Shown piece after piece: positions 1 through 7,955 of a stretch of DNA of 64,000 nt. Every line of letters starts with the position of its first letter. The first letter of the stretch is position 1. Position numbers and translations under genes: made by a program. A model generated the notes under the pieces. That model was not told where the DNA came from. It ran no database searches and saw nothing but the letters and a program-made list of their open reading frames with translations. The stretch covers positions 7,068,001 to 7,132,000 of the forward strand of contig NZ_CP074102.1 of assembly GCF_018310535.1 (NCBI RefSeq), given 5' to 3'. Source of the stretch: Streptomyces mirabilis. Lineage in GTDB: Bacteria; Actinomycetota; Actinomycetes; Streptomycetales; Streptomycetaceae.

Positions 1-208
1 GGCTGCCACTGGTGGTCTGGTTCTCGCGGGTGCGGGCCTGGCTGTCGCCGACTCGGGTGCCCAGGGTGCCGCTGTGCACTCCCCGGGCGTCATCTCCGGC
101 AACGTCATCCAGGTGCCCGTTCACGTCCCGGTGAACGTCTGCGGCAACACGGTCTCCGTGATCGGGCTGCTGAACCCCGCCTTCGGCAACACCTGCATCA
201 ACAACTGA
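1..208 (+). CDS. chpH: Short chaplin, 3' end only (ChpH-like)
   Basis: Only the last 68 codons are in the window; the frame starts at base 2. What remains is the tail of a signal peptide and one complete chaplin domain. The domain shows the family pattern: SPGVISGN, then alternating hydrophobic VPVHVPVNVCGN, then IGLLNPAFGNTCINN at the stop. The two cysteines of the domain, which can form a disulfide, are both present. Chaplins are secreted amyloid-forming proteins that lower surface tension and coat aerial hyphae. Ending directly after the second cysteine makes this a short chaplin with no wall anchor. Next to a long chaplin, it matches the chpH-chpC pair of S. coelicolor. The symbol rests on that synteny and the domain; the start is outside the window. 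Confidence 0.9.
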   Translation, partial: AATGGLVLAGAGLAVADSGAQGAAVHSPGVISGNVIQVPVHVPVNVCGNTVSVIGLLNPAFGNTCINN

Positions 209-240
209 CGTTGTGCCTCACCCCATGAGGGTCTGAGCCC

Positions 241-279
241 GTCGGCCCCGGAGCGTGCGCCATGCGCTCCGGGGCCGAC
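241..279 (+). terminator. Hairpin terminator after the short chaplin
   Basis: A perfect 15-bp stem (GTCGGCCCCGGAGCG against its complement) with a 9-base loop lies 32 bases after the chaplin stop. It separates the two chaplin transcripts, so the long chaplin at 360 needs its own promoter or readthrough. Confidence 0.75.
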
Positions 280-359
280 CGGCTTTCGGCGCACGCACGG
301 GACGGATGCGTGCGCTTTCCGGAGGGTCCAAGCCAAGGACTAAGGCAGGGAATTCAGCT

Positions 360-1217
360 ATGCGACAGGTCACCCGCAAGGGCCTGATGACCGTGGCGGC
401 CGCGACCGGCGTACTCGCCGCGACCGGAGGCTACGCACACGCCGACTCGGGTGCGAGCGGCGCCAGTTCCAACTCGCCCGGCGTGCTGTCGGGCAACACG
501 GTGCAGGCACCGGTGCACGTGCCGGTCAACGTCTGCGGAAACACCGTGAACGTCGTCGGGTTGCTCAACCCGGCGATGGGCAACAAGTGCGTCAACCACG
601 GCGGCGGCTACGGCGGTGGTGGTTCGCACTCGGGCGGCGGCTCCCACGCCGGTGGGCACGCGAGTGGCTCGCCGGGCGTAGGCTCCGGCAACCACGTCCA
701 GGTGCCGATCGACGTGCCGGTCAACGTCTGCGGCAACAGCGTGAACGTCGTCGGAGTCGGCAACCCGGCGATGGGCAACGACTGCGCGAACGGACACGGC
801 GGCCACACCCACTATCCGCCCGGCGGCGGTCACCCGGGTCAGCCTGGTCACCCGGGTCAGCCTGGTCACCCCGGTCACCCCGGTCACCCTGGTCATCCCA
901 GTCACCCGGGTCAGCCTGGTCACCCGTGTCAGCCCGGTCATCCGGGACAGCCCGGACACCCCGGCCAGCCTGGGAACCCCGGACACCCGGGTACGCCTGC
1001 ACAGCCCGGTACGCCCGGGCACCCCGGAACCCCGGGCTCGCCGTCCACCTCGCACCCCAACCACCCGGGGACGCAGCACGTCTCCCAGCCGCACAGCGCC
1101 CCGGCGCAGCTCGCCCACACCGGCAGTGACCTGCCGATCGGCGCGGTGATCCCGGCGGGCGCGGGCGCGCTGCTGGCGGGCGCCGTGCTCTACCGCCGGG
1201 CGCGCTCAGGCGCGTAG
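360..1217 (+). CDS. chpC: Long chaplin, two chaplin domains and sortase signal (ChpC-like)
   Basis: A 285-residue cell-wall-anchored chaplin. Residues 1-28 are a signal peptide ending AHA. Chaplin domain 1 spans about residues 38-79 (Cys59, Cys77), a Gly/Ser/His linker follows, and domain 2 spans about 103-144 (Cys124, Cys142). A proline-glycine-histidine repeat (about 157-228) leads to the sorting signal LAHTG (251-255), a hydrophobic segment and the basic tail RRARSGA. That is the layout of long chaplins, which sortase attaches to peptidoglycan so that short chaplins can assemble on the hyphal surface. The start at 360 places the signal peptide correctly; an upstream in-frame ATG at 255 would put basic, non-signal sequence in front. 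An extra cysteine, Cys190, lies inside the repeat. The chpC name rests on adjacency to chpH. Confidence 0.92.
   Translation: MRQVTRKGLMTVAAATGVLAATGGYAHADSGASGASSNSPGVLSGNTVQAPVHVPVNVCGNTVNVVGLLNPAMGNKCVNHGGGYGGGGSHSGGGSHAGGHASGSPGVGSGNHVQVPIDVPVNVCGNSVNVVGVGNPAMGNDCANGHGGHTHYPPGGGHPGQPGHPGQPGHPGHPGHPGHPSHPGQPGHPCQPGHPGQPGHPGQPGNPGHPGTPAQPGTPGHPGTPGSPSTSHPNHPGTQHVSQPHSAPAQLAHTGSDLPIGAVIPAGAGALLAGAVLYRRARSGA
828..1043 (+). repeat. PGH/PGQ-coding tandem repeat in the long chaplin
   Basis: About 70 codons of near-perfect three-residue units (PGH, PGQ, later PGT and PGN), written in 9-base DNA units such as GGTCACCCG. The glycine every third residue resembles collagen-like spacer sequence. It probably forms a stiff arm across the cell wall between the second chaplin domain and LAHTG. 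Such repeats change length easily, so copy number may vary between strains. Confidence 0.85.
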
Positions 1218-1271
1218 ACCGGCAGGACAGGGAGAAGCCCGGGCCTGGAACGGGGGCCGGGGCAGGGGCGA

Positions 1272-1339
1272 TCGCTTCGCCACAGGCATCTCCTGTGGCG
1301 AAGCGACCGGAGCGGGCCCGCACTGGCGGGGCCCGCTCC
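1272..1339. terminator. Two tandem perfect hairpins between convergent genes
   Basis: Hairpin 1 (1272-1306) has a 15-bp perfect stem with a 5-base loop. Hairpin 2 (1309-1339) has an 11-bp perfect stem (GGAGCGGGCCC) with a 9-base loop. They lie between the long chaplin (+) and the DUF5703 gene (-), so together they can stop transcription from both sides. Confidence 0.8.
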
Positions 1340-1356
1340 GTTTCAGCCGCTTTCGC

Positions 1357-1545
1357 TCACCACGTGGCACGCACCTGGCGGATGATCCGCCGGCGCAGCC
1401 GCACCTTGCGGCTGCCGTCGGGGTGCAGGCTGAGGCGGTCCAACTCCCAGTGTCCGTACTCCGCATGGTCCGTCAGCAGGCGTGTCGTCTCCTTGCGGGA
1501 AACCCCGCGCGGCACGTACACGTCGACAAATTCGTATTCCGGCAT
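1357..1545 (-). CDS. DUF5703 family small protein
   Basis: A 62-residue basic protein with no signal peptide or membrane segment. The N-terminus MPEYEFVDVYVPRGVSRKE followed by a short helix and a basic C-terminus (RLRRRIIRQVRATW) fits the small conserved actinobacterial family DUF5703. The function is unknown; the alternating charged and hydrophobic pattern suggests a compact alpha/beta fold. It is transcribed on its own, divergent from the acidic protein at 1593, with only 47 bases between the two starts, so the promoters must overlap. The family assignment is from memory of conserved Streptomyces proteins at this locus. Confidence 0.75.
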   Translation of the reverse strand: MPEYEFVDVYVPRGVSRKETTRLLTDHAEYGHWELDRLSLHPDGSRKVRLRRRIIRQVRATW

Positions 1546-1592
1546 CGCATCTATTGTGCGGGCAGAGGCCCTGTACGGATAGCGTCTGCACT

Positions 1593-2300
1593 ATGTCTGA
1601 TGCTGTGCAGCCCACCGCTGCCGAGGTACGCGCCGCCGCCGAGGCTGTCAAGACCGCTCTCGACCGCCACCTGGCCGCGGTCGAGCGCAGGTCGGGCGAT
1701 GACGACCCGGCCGTATACGAGGCGTTCAACGAGCTGGCCGCCGCGGCCGAGGAGTACGACGAGCTGCTCTACGACCGATACGACGAGGTCACTCCCTTCG
1801 AGATCCCCGGCAGCGACGACACGCTGCCTCCGTACACGGGCCCCGAGGAGCCGAACGCGCTGAGCGTGGTGATCCGCCGGGACTACGCGGTGGTGGAGCC
1901 GCAGCGACTGCTGGCACAGGCCCAGCGGGTGGAGGCCGTGGAGGAGGACGGGGCCACCGCGGCCGCGGGCTTCGACGCGGCGTCCGGCACAGTGCATGGG
2001 GCGCTCGGCGTCCTGTTCGGCGAGTTCGAGCCGGACGAGATCGCCTCCCGGCACAAGGAGTTCGGTCTGGAGGAGGGCGACTCCACACTCTGGGTCACGG
2101 CCGCCGACGAACCGGCCGACCCCGGCGAGTGGCTGGAGACCCCCTTCGAGGCGATCGACCCGCAGCGTGTGGTCTGCCGCTTCGACGTCAGCGCGGTCTT
2201 CGACGACGAGTCGGACGACGACGACCTGGAGGACGACCTCGGCCCGGACTCCGAGCTGGACCAGGACGGGGATCTCGAGCCGCTGGACGCCGATCGCTGA
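1593..2300 (+). CDS. Conserved hypothetical acidic protein
   Basis: A 235-residue soluble protein that I cannot name. The N-terminal 50 residues are Ala/Glu-rich helix (AEVRAAAEAVKTALDRHLAA). A mixed region follows with a conserved-looking stretch around SVVIRRDYAVVEPQRLL, and the C-terminus is extremely acidic (DDESDDDDLEDDLG). There is no signal peptide or membrane span. The ATG at 1593 begins MSDAVQPTAAE and follows a promoter-like TAGCGT at 1580; the upstream in-frame extension is basic and codon-poor and was rejected. Conserved placement between chaplins and the helicase-like gene suggests a core Streptomyces protein, possibly nucleic-acid mimicking or chaperone-like, but that is speculation. 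Confidence 0.7.
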   Translation: MSDAVQPTAAEVRAAAEAVKTALDRHLAAVERRSGDDDPAVYEAFNELAAAAEEYDELLYDRYDEVTPFEIPGSDDTLPPYTGPEEPNALSVVIRRDYAVVEPQRLLAQAQRVEAVEEDGATAAAGFDAASGTVHGALGVLFGEFEPDEIASRHKEFGLEEGDSTLWVTAADEPADPGEWLETPFEAIDPQRVVCRFDVSAVFDDESDDDDLEDDLGPDSELDQDGDLEPLDADR

Positions 2301-2358
2301 GCGCCGCGGCACAGGATCCCGAGCATCCCGTCGGGGGAGAGCTGAGCACCGCGTCACA

Positions 2359-2400
2359 GGAAGGTGGCGGTCACCGGAAGCCCGGTGGCCGCCACCTTCC
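2359..2400. terminator. Long bidirectional hairpin terminator
   Basis: A 19-bp stem with one G-T wobble and a 4-base loop lies between the convergent acidic protein (+) and the helicase-like gene (-). It can act in both directions. Confidence 0.8.
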
Positions 2401-2432
2401 CACGTACGGGAGCCGTGTCCCTGGGCGGCGGC

Positions 2433-4697
2433 TCAGCCCGCTGCCGGGACCTGTGCCTTGAGCAGGGCGGGCAGGCGCGTGGTGCGCGGCTTCTGCGGGA
2501 CCTCGGCCACCGCCCGCTGCAGGGCCTGCTCCACCCCGTGGACCACGGACAGATGGCGCTCGGCACGGCCGAAGGCCGTGTAGACCCAGGGCCTGGTCAG
2601 GGCCGCCGCTGCGTCACCGGGGAGCACCACGACCGCGGCGGGCCAGCGCAGACCGACCGCCTGGTGCGCCGTGAGTGCCCAGCCGTGCCGCACGGACTGC
2701 TCCACCCGCTCCTTCGGTACGACGACGGGCAGACCCGAGCACTCCAGGTGCAGCCCGTCGGCGTCGGCCTTCACCACGTGCCCCACCGCCGTACGGCCCG
2801 GAGCGGGGGAGTGGGCGACGCGGTCCCCGGGGTCGAAGCCCCCGAAGCGGCCGGGACCCGGGTTCAGCCGCTCCTTGAGCGCGCTGTTCAGCGCGCGGGT
2901 GCCGGCCGCGCCGCCGTGCCCCGGGGTGATCACCTGCGTCTGCTCGGCCGGAATGCCGATGGCGCGCGGCACCGAGTCCGCGACCAGCTGCACGGTCCGG
3001 TGCACCGCCTCGCCGGCGTCCCGCACGGGGACGATCACGACTTCCTTGCCGGGCGCCTCGACCTGGTTGAGCTCGCCGATGCCCACCCCGGAGACCAGCT
3101 CCCCGACGGGGCCGGGATCCGGCGTCCGCGAGGCCACCTGCGGGCACACCCGGGCGGCGAGCAGATCGGCGAAGACCCGCCCCGGACCCGCCGACCACAG
3201 CACCCCCGGGTCCCCGCTCAGCACCAGCCGCGCGCCGTCCGGCAGCGATTCGGCGAGCATCGCCGCCGTCTCGACGTCCAGCTGCGGTGCGTCCAGGACG
3301 ACCAGGAGGTCCAGGGCGAAGGCGCCGTCCGTGTCCCGGCCCGGACCCTCGGCGCCCGAGAGGAGTCCCGCGACGGTGGTGACCCCGGTGACCGGCCCGT
3401 CCCCGGCGTCGCCCGACGGGCCGCCGTCCGAGGGGCCGTCCGGAAGGTCGTACCGCGCCGGACGGGCCGTGAAGTCGTCACGGCCGCTCGGCGCGTGGGT
3501 GGCGGCCCAGCCGCGCAGGCCGAGACCGCGCGCGGCGTGCAGCAGTGCCGCCGCCTCGGCCTGGGACGCGTGACCGCCGGTGTGCAGGACCAGGCCGTGG
3601 CCCGCGACCGCCCGGATCAGCTCCGCGGCGGAGCGGGTGGCCGACGCGGCGGCCCGCTCCCACCCGTCGGCGGAGCCGTCCGTCTTCGGTACGGAGTTCA
3701 TGACCCGGGCCAGTCCGTCGGCGAGGCTCTCCTCGGCCAGCGCGTACCGCTCCAGGCCGATGAGGACACGGACCGGCCGCTCCTCGGACTCCTCGGCGCC
3801 CTCCTCCTGGGCCGGGGGCGCGGTGTCGAGGGCGTCCTGGAAGACCAGTGCGTCGCCCTCCGCGAGGGCGCTCTGCACGGCCGCGTCGGGATCCGGCACC
3901 GCGCGCTGGGCGAGCGCGGCGGCGAGCGCCGGGGCGTCGAGGGCGGTGTGCCCGGCGAGGGCCGCCTGCTCGAGGAGCCATACGGTGACCGCCCGCCCGC
4001 GCCGCTCGTCGTCAGGGCGGCACTCCGCGCCGAGCAGCGCGCGGGCGAACCCGTCGGCCTGCTCGGGCCGCACCCCGGCGACCCGCAGCAACTGCCAGGG
4101 GTCCTCGCGCAGCTGGTCGTCCGCGCCCTCGCCGAGGGCCGCGAGGGCCCCCGGTGCGAGGGTGTCGGGTGCGCCGCCCTCGCTCAGTACGGCGCGTACG
4201 GCGGCGACGGCTTCCGGCGCGAGGGCCGCCGAGGTCTCGGCCGGGGCGGCCACCGGCTGGGGGCGCGGCACGGGCTCCGGGGCGACCGCTCTGCGCGGCG
4301 TCGGCTCGGGCTCACGGAAGGCGGTGGCCACGGGCTTCTCGCCGCTTTCCACGGCCCGCACCGCCGCGAGCAGATCGGCGGCCGTCCCACTGAGCTTGGC
4401 CCCGGCCGCGATCGGCCCCTGCTTCTCGGCCTTCCGCCGCTCGATCCGCTCCCGCTCCAGCCGCTGCGCCGCCAACTCGGCCTCTGCCTCGGACAGCTTT
4501 GTGGCGTCCGCCGCGCCTTCGGATTCCGCGCCGCCCTCGACCGTGGTCTCCTCGTCCTCGGAGAGCGTGGTGCCGGCGTCCGTGCTCACGTCCGTGGCCG
4601 TACCCGCGTCCGTGTCCGCGGACGGCGGGTCGGCGGTCGCTCCCGCGCCCGGCGTCCCCGGCTCCACTTCCTCCGTGGTCTCGGGCTCCGTGCTCAC
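2433..4697 (-). CDS. RecD2-like helix-hairpin-helix protein with lost ATPase motifs
   Basis: A 754-residue protein with the layout of a RecD2/YrrC-type superfamily 1 helicase. Residues 1-150 are acidic and disordered. A helix-hairpin-helix lies near 195-225 (LREDPWQLLRVAGVRPEQAD), followed by a RecA-like region (about 360-520) and a C-terminal UvrD_C_2-like end (ALTAHQAVGLRWPAAVV, then VYTAFGRAERHL at 705-716). The ATPase motifs are broken. Where RecD2 has GGPGTGK[ST] this protein reads GGHASQA (374-380), without the lysine, and the Walker B Asp-Glu has become VVLDAP (466-471). It therefore probably binds DNA or partners without powering unwinding. It starts with GTG overlapping the stop of the upstream aldo/keto reductase (GTGA), so the two are translationally coupled. 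Confidence 0.8.
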   Translation of the reverse strand: MSTEPETTEEVEPGTPGAGATADPPSADTDAGTATDVSTDAGTTLSEDEETTVEGGAESEGAADATKLSEAEAELAAQRLERERIERRKAEKQGPIAAGAKLSGTAADLLAAVRAVESGEKPVATAFREPEPTPRRAVAPEPVPRPQPVAAPAETSAALAPEAVAAVRAVLSEGGAPDTLAPGALAALGEGADDQLREDPWQLLRVAGVRPEQADGFARALLGAECRPDDERRGRAVTVWLLEQAALAGHTALDAPALAAALAQRAVPDPDAAVQSALAEGDALVFQDALDTAPPAQEEGAEESEERPVRVLIGLERYALAEESLADGLARVMNSVPKTDGSADGWERAAASATRSAAELIRAVAGHGLVLHTGGHASQAEAAALLHAARGLGLRGWAATHAPSGRDDFTARPARYDLPDGPSDGGPSGDAGDGPVTGVTTVAGLLSGAEGPGRDTDGAFALDLLVVLDAPQLDVETAAMLAESLPDGARLVLSGDPGVLWSAGPGRVFADLLAARVCPQVASRTPDPGPVGELVSGVGIGELNQVEAPGKEVVIVPVRDAGEAVHRTVQLVADSVPRAIGIPAEQTQVITPGHGGAAGTRALNSALKERLNPGPGRFGGFDPGDRVAHSPAPGRTAVGHVVKADADGLHLECSGLPVVVPKERVEQSVRHGWALTAHQAVGLRWPAAVVVLPGDAAAALTRPWVYTAFGRAERHLSVVHGVEQALQRAVAEVPQKPRTTRLPALLKAQVPAAG

Positions 4698-5677
4698 AGC
4701 GTGCTCCAGTCGTGATCGGGATAGTGGTGCACCGGTGCCGACACATCGTCGAGCGCCCGGCAGATCTCGTCAGGAAGACTAAGGGTCTCCACTGACAACG
4801 CGGCCGTGAGCTGCTGCGCGTTGCGCGCGCCGACGATCGGGGCGGCGACACCTGGCCGGTCGCGGACCCACGCGAGGGCGACCTGCAACGGCGTGACCGC
4901 GAGGCCGTCCGCCGCCGTCGTCACCGCGTCCACGATGCCGCTCGCCGTGTCGTCCAGGTACGGCGCGACGAACGGCGCGAGGTGCTCCGAGCCGCCCCGG
5001 GAGTCCGACGGTGTGCCGCCGCGGTACTTCCCGGTGAGCACACCCCGCCCGAGCGGGGAGGACGGCAGCAGGCCCACACCCAGGTCGAGCGCCGCGGGCA
5101 GCACCTCCCGCTCCACGCCGCGCTGGAGCAGGGAGTACTCCATCTGCGTACTCGCGATCCGTGTCCGTGTCCCGGGCGCCGCCAGCTGCCAGGTCGCCGC
5201 CTTGGCGAGCTGCCAGCCGCAGAAGTTGGACACCCCCGCGTACCGCGCGCGACCGCTGCTGACCGCGAGGTCGAGCGCCTGGAGGGTCTCGTCCAGCGGG
5301 GTGTCCGGGTCGAAGGCGTGGACGTGCCACAGATCCACGTAGTCCGTGCCGAGGCGCTGAAGTGAGGCGTCGAGTGCCGACAGAAGATGCCCGCGCGAGC
5401 CGTCGAACCGCCGGTCCGGGTCGGGCACACTGCCCGCCTTCGTGGAAATGACCAGGTCGCGACGCGGCACGAGCCCTTCTATGAGCTGTCCGAGCAGATA
5501 CTCCGACTCCCCGTCCCCGTACACATCCGCGGTGTCGACGAGGTTCCCGCCCGCTTCCCAGAACACCTTCAACAGCTCCGCGGCGTCGTGCTCGTCGGTA
5601 TCCCGCCCCCACGTGAGGGTGCCGAGTCCGATCCGGGACACACGCAGGCCGGTACGGCCGAGATGCCTCTGCTCCAT
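4694..5677 (-). CDS. Aldo/keto reductase
   Basis: A 327-residue NADPH-dependent aldo/keto reductase of the YajO/Tas-like type. The N-terminus MEQRHLGRTGLRVSRIGLG is the typical first strand of the TIM barrel. Asp-Tyr of the catalytic set is visible in LVDTADVYGDGESE, and the cofactor end shows PIVGARNAQQL. The start at 5677 is chosen because homologues begin exactly there; an upstream in-frame start would add unrelated residues. The substrate is unknown. It is the first gene of a two-gene operon with the helicase-like gene, overlapping it by four bases. Confidence 0.9.
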   Translation of the reverse strand: MEQRHLGRTGLRVSRIGLGTLTWGRDTDEHDAAELLKVFWEAGGNLVDTADVYGDGESEYLLGQLIEGLVPRRDLVISTKAGSVPDPDRRFDGSRGHLLSALDASLQRLGTDYVDLWHVHAFDPDTPLDETLQALDLAVSSGRARYAGVSNFCGWQLAKAATWQLAAPGTRTRIASTQMEYSLLQRGVEREVLPAALDLGVGLLPSSPLGRGVLTGKYRGGTPSDSRGGSEHLAPFVAPYLDDTASGIVDAVTTAADGLAVTPLQVALAWVRDRPGVAAPIVGARNAQQLTAALSVETLSLPDEICRALDDVSAPVHHYPDHDWSTL

Positions 5678-5827
5678 GGACGCCGAGATTACTGGCCAGA
5701 ACTCGCCTCGTGGGGGCCCTGTGGACAACCTGGATGATCAGACCTGAACCCGTTCCTGCCGCCGCGCCCACCAGCGCGCTAGGGTCTCCGGCACAAGGGA
5801 CGTTACTGATCGGTAAGGGGATCGGCC

Positions 5828-6883
5828 ATGCAGCTCGGGATCAACCTCGGCTACTGGGGCGGCGGAATGGACGCGGACAATCTCGCCGTCGCCCAGGAGG
5901 CCGACCGACTGGGATACGCGGTGTGCTGGGCCGCCGAGGCCTACGGCTCGGACGCGGCCACCGTGCTCACCTGGGTCGCCGCCAAGACCGAGCGCATCGA
6001 CGTCGGTTCGGCGATCTTCCAGATCCCGGCCCGTCAGCCCGCGATGACCGCGATGACCGCCGCGACGCTCGACTCGCTCTCCGGCGGGCGCTTCCGCCTC
6101 GGCCTCGGTGTCTCCGGGCCGCAGGTCTCCGAGGGCTGGTACGGCGTCAAGTTCGACAAGCCGCTGGCCCGCACCCGCGAGTACGTCGAGATCGTACGCA
6201 AGGCGATGACCCGCGAGCGGCTGTCGTACGAGGGCGAGCACTGGACGCTGCCGCTGCCGGACGGTCCGGGCAAGCCGATCAAGCTGACGGTGCACCCGCA
6301 GCGTGAGCACATCCCGCTGTACATCGCCGCGATCGGCCCGAAGAACCTGGAGCAGACCGGCGAGATCGCCGACGGCGCCCTGCTGATCTTCCCCTCGGCC
6401 GAGCACCTCGAGGACACCGCGCTCCGCCACCTGCGCGCGGGCCGCGAGAAGGCCGGCAAGACCATGGAGGGCTTCGACGTCTGTCCGACGCTGCCGCTCG
6501 CCGTCGGCGCCGACAAGGACGTGACGGCGCTCGCCGACATGTTCCGCCCCTACACCGCGCTGTACGTCGGCGGCATGGGCAGCCGCAAGCAGAACTTCTA
6601 CAACCAGCTCGCCCAGCGCATGGGGTACGAGAAGGAGGCCGCCGAGATCCAGGACAAGTACCTGTCCGGCGACAAGGAGGGCGCGGCCGCCGCCGTTCCG
6701 CACGCGCTGATCGACCAGACCACCCTGCTCGGCTCCGTGGACCGCATCGCCGACCGGATGAAGGCCTACGCGGCGGCGGGCGTCACCACCCTCACGCTGT
6801 CGCCCGCCGGCTTCACGCTGGAGGACCGGATCGCCTCGCTCCGCGCCGGTTCGGACGCGCTGGAGCGGGCCGCTCTGGCGTAA
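5828..6883 (+). CDS. LLM-class F420-dependent oxidoreductase
   Basis: A 351-residue luciferase-like monooxygenase-fold protein. The start MQLGINLGYWGGGMDADN, the segment RLGYAVCWAAEAYGSDA and the later SGGRFRLGLGVSGPQV are typical of the actinobacterial family that uses coenzyme F420 rather than flavin. It follows AAGGGG upstream of the ATG. A hydride-transfer reaction on an unknown carbonyl or imine substrate is expected. It stands alone, divergent from the aldo/keto reductase, with 150 bases between the two starts. Cofactor choice is inferred from family resemblance and not from a diagnostic residue I can verify here. Confidence 0.88.
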   Translation: MQLGINLGYWGGGMDADNLAVAQEADRLGYAVCWAAEAYGSDAATVLTWVAAKTERIDVGSAIFQIPARQPAMTAMTAATLDSLSGGRFRLGLGVSGPQVSEGWYGVKFDKPLARTREYVEIVRKAMTRERLSYEGEHWTLPLPDGPGKPIKLTVHPQREHIPLYIAAIGPKNLEQTGEIADGALLIFPSAEHLEDTALRHLRAGREKAGKTMEGFDVCPTLPLAVGADKDVTALADMFRPYTALYVGGMGSRKQNFYNQLAQRMGYEKEAAEIQDKYLSGDKEGAAAAVPHALIDQTTLLGSVDRIADRMKAYAAAGVTTLTLSPAGFTLEDRIASLRAGSDALERAALA

Positions 6884-7118
6884 CGCGCCGGAACCCCTCC
6901 CCGGAGGGACGGAAGAAGTTCTGCGGCCGTGGTGGGGGCTCGGGGGGTCTTCCCCGCCACGGCCGTCACGGAGAACAACGCGCGGGCGTGCCCTGGGTTA
7001 CGCGCCGGAGCCCGGCCCGTCATCCTTCGTTCGGCGCATTTGTCCGACACATCGGTTGCCGGGCCCCCGGCATCCCATTTGACTCGTTTTCTGCGGACCC
7101 TGCAGAAAGGTGTCATCG

Positions 7119-7907
7119 ATGCTTTCGGCCAAGAGTCTGTTCCAGGAGATCCTCGACAACGACGCGTCGTTCCGGCTCTTCTGCTCCATAGCCGCCAGCG
7201 GGGAGTCGCAGGGTGGCTGGGAGAACGCCCGCATCGCCGCCCTCGTCCCGCAGAGCGCACGCGAACTCGCCCCGAAGATCACCCGGCACGGAGCCGATGA
7301 GGACAAGCACGGGCGGATCTTCCACGCCCTGATGACCAAGCGCGGCCTGGCACCGGTCGAGGTCCCGGCCGACACCGACTACACGATGCTCCTGGAACGG
7401 CACGGAATCGGCCTCGCCCACGACAAGCTGAAGAGCGAACAGCCACTCACCGTACGAGACATCGTCACCTACCTCGCCCACAGCAGGGTCACCGAACAGC
7501 GTGCCTCCGAGCAGATGAAGCTGCTGCGCAGGTACTTCGCCGACCATCCCGACATCGGTCGCGCGGTCCGGATGATCTCCCAGGACGAGGACAGGCACCT
7601 CGCCTACTGCCACGAGGAGCTGCTCCGCCTCGCGTCCGACGGACACGGCCGCGCCATCCAACGGACGCTGCGCGCGTGCGCGCTCGCCGAGATCCGCGTC
7701 TATCGGGACGTCAGTCTCGCCGTGATGGCCCACATGGGACGCATCCTCGGCTGGTCGAGGGTCAGGGCGGCGACCCTCGCCGCGGCCATCCACACCGTCT
7801 ACGCCTACGAGCGCGCCGCGGGCTGGCGCCGCATGGTCTCCCTGAAGATGCCGGAACACCGCGATGCCCTGGGCGGCCCCGCGACGCCCGCACCGGAGGT
7901 GGCGTGA
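7119..7907 (+). CDS. Ferritin-like domain protein
   Basis: A 262-residue all-helical protein. Two E-x2-H motifs, in GADEDKHGRIFH and SQDEDRHLAYCHEE, are spaced as in ferritin-like di-iron or di-metal carboxylate proteins, so metal binding in a four-helix bundle is likely. There is no signal peptide. The ATG at 7119 is preceded by GAAAGG at 8 bases. The function is unknown; relatives include demethoxyubiquinone hydroxylase-like and rubrerythrin-like proteins. It is monocistronic and converges on corA. Family assignment is moderate because only the two metal motifs are diagnostic. Confidence 0.75.
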   Translation: MLSAKSLFQEILDNDASFRLFCSIAASGESQGGWENARIAALVPQSARELAPKITRHGADEDKHGRIFHALMTKRGLAPVEVPADTDYTMLLERHGIGLAHDKLKSEQPLTVRDIVTYLAHSRVTEQRASEQMKLLRRYFADHPDIGRAVRMISQDEDRHLAYCHEELLRLASDGHGRAIQRTLRACALAEIRVYRDVSLAVMAHMGRILGWSRVRAATLAAAIHTVYAYERAAGWRRMVSLKMPEHRDALGGPATPAPEVA

Positions 7908-7955
7908 CCCGCGGCCGCGAACCCTCCGTGCGTCGCGCACCTGGCCGCACGCCGG

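Noticed and set aside
828..1043. CRISPR-like repeats
   Set aside because: The 9-base units are in frame in the chaplin, have no unique spacers, and encode Pro-Gly-His/Gln.
2364..4715. A 783-codon plus-strand frame opposite the RecD2-like gene
   Set aside because: It is an antisense shadow; the minus-strand protein shows helicase-family motifs in the right order.
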